NCBI GenBank assembly: GCA_030550075.1
Contig: JAUQQB010000243.1
Span: 1-5,015, forward strand
Length of the DNA: 5,015 nucleotides
Direction of reading: 5' to 3'
Source: Chloroflexota bacterium
Lineage (GTDB): Bacteria; Chloroflexota; Anaerolineae; Thermoflexales; Thermoflexaceae
The notes under the pieces were generated by a model. That model did no database searches and was not told the origin of the DNA. It worked only from the letters and a program-made list of their open reading frames with translations. Below, piece after piece: positions 4,528 to 5,015 of this stretch. The translations under genes were made by a program, and so were the position numbers. Every line of letters begins with the position of its first letter. Position 1 is the stretch's first letter.

Positions 4528-4788
4528 TTACTCCGGTAGCGCAGCCAGCCAGAGGATCAGACCCTCCTGTTCTTCAAGGGAAGCTGGCGCGGTTCCTTCC
4601 ATCCGCTCAGCTGGCCAGAGCAGGGGATGGCCGCAGAGCGGGCAGATGGGGGAAATCCCACTTTCCACAAAGCGAAGGGTTTGCTCTTCCAGCTCCACAA
4701 TCCATTCATCGGCCCGCGCCCGATGCACCCATGCGCCTTCATAGGCTTGACACTCAACCCAATCGCAGAATAGTTGCACCTTTTGCAT
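4528..4788 (-). CDS. Small zinc-ribbon-like protein of unknown function
   Basis: I do not recognise this 86-residue protein, but it has two cysteine pairs spaced like a zinc ribbon: C8-X4-C13 (FCDWVEC) near the N-terminus and C49-X2-C52 (CPLCGHP). Between them lies a region that reads like short beta strands (WIVELEEQTLRFVESG). The C-terminal third is acidic and ends LWLAALPE. Four-cysteine zinc binding is an inference from the spacing. The ATG at 4788 is chosen because GGAGG lies ten bases upstream. The frame continues upstream to a GTG at 4959, but that extension is Arg/Gly/Pro-rich, has no good ribosome binding site and would add 57 unlikely residues. The gene is monocistronic as far as can be seen. 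It could serve as a nucleic-acid or protein-binding adaptor; its neighbours give no hint. Confidence 0.7.
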   Translation of the reverse strand: MQKVQLFCDWVECQAYEGAWVHRARADEWIVELEEQTLRFVESGISPICPLCGHPLLWPAERMEGTAPASLEEQEGLILWLAALPE

Positions 4789-5015
4789 CGGAACTTTCCC
4801 TCCGGGTAGTCCACGAGTTGTGTCGAACGCGAGGAGCCCTTGCCTCCTTCCCTTCCTTCCCGCGGGGCCAGGCTGCGCAGAAAGGGAGGAAAAAGTTTGG
4901 CATAGAGTCCGGGTTTCCGAAAGCGGCGCGCACCCTATGAAAATTCCCACAAAAATCACCGTTGAAAGCTCTAAAGGTAGGATGGAATGGCCCCACCCCC
5001 CTTTCTCCCCCCTCC
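4789..5015. other. Upstream region at the right edge, no gene seen
   Basis: This stretch precedes the zinc-ribbon gene and runs to the window end. It has purine/pyrimidine-skewed tracts (4845-4862 and 4995-5015) and no convincing gene or promoter pair. A promoter for the small gene should lie here; AT-rich bases around 4938-4956 are the most promising place, but I cannot assign hexamers. Confidence 0.5.

Noticed and set aside
1..5015. CRISPR array, insertion sequence, defence island or biosynthetic cluster
   Set aside because: No regularly spaced repeats, transposase, nuclease, methylase or cluster-type enzymes are visible; the identified proteins are ordinary chromosomal types or unknown single genes.

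Overview
The window is GC-rich bacterial chromosome. The most likely source is a (possibly thermophilic) Chloroflexota-type organism. That is an inference from GC content, strong GGAGG ribosome binding sites, serine tRNA genes without an encoded CCA, and the style of the rhomboid and transglycosylase proteins; no marker in the window proves it. Almost all protein genes are on the minus strand. The plus strand carries two serine tRNA genes and perhaps the last codons of a gene entering from the left edge.

Layout. Positions 1-75 may hold the 3' end of a plus-strand gene. A complete OmpR/PhoB-type response regulator (777-79, minus) and a complete rhomboid intramembrane protease (1608-895, minus) follow, separated by an AT-rich gap with a perfect TATAAT hexamer. 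A divergent intergenic region leads to a textbook SigA-type promoter (1820-1848) that reads almost directly into tRNA-Ser(UGA) (1856-1946). A hairpin with a T-rich tail, tRNA-Ser(GCU) (2047-2138) and a very strong intrinsic terminator (2146-2183) come next. On the minus strand there is then a membrane-anchored SLT-type lytic transglycosylase (3071-2397). Upstream of it is a 424-bp gene-free stretch with three strong hairpins that lack T tracts. An unrecognised four-helix membrane protein (4227-3496) has a near-consensus promoter with a perfect 18-bp palindrome between the start point and the ribosome binding site. Last is an 86-residue zinc-ribbon-like protein (4788-4528).

How the genes relate. 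The protein genes look like separate transcription units: the gaps are 117 to more than 400 bp and several have their own promoter-like elements, so no operon-encoded system can be claimed. Three of them act at or in the cell envelope (rhomboid, lytic transglycosylase, four-helix protein). The regulator has no histidine kinase beside it here. The two tRNAs together decode UCN-type and AGY serine codons and may be one transcription unit.

I do not see a clear new defence, mobile or biosynthetic system. The strongest candidates for follow-up are the palindromic operator controlling the unknown membrane protein, the long hairpins in 3209-3423, and the hairpin between the two serine tRNAs.
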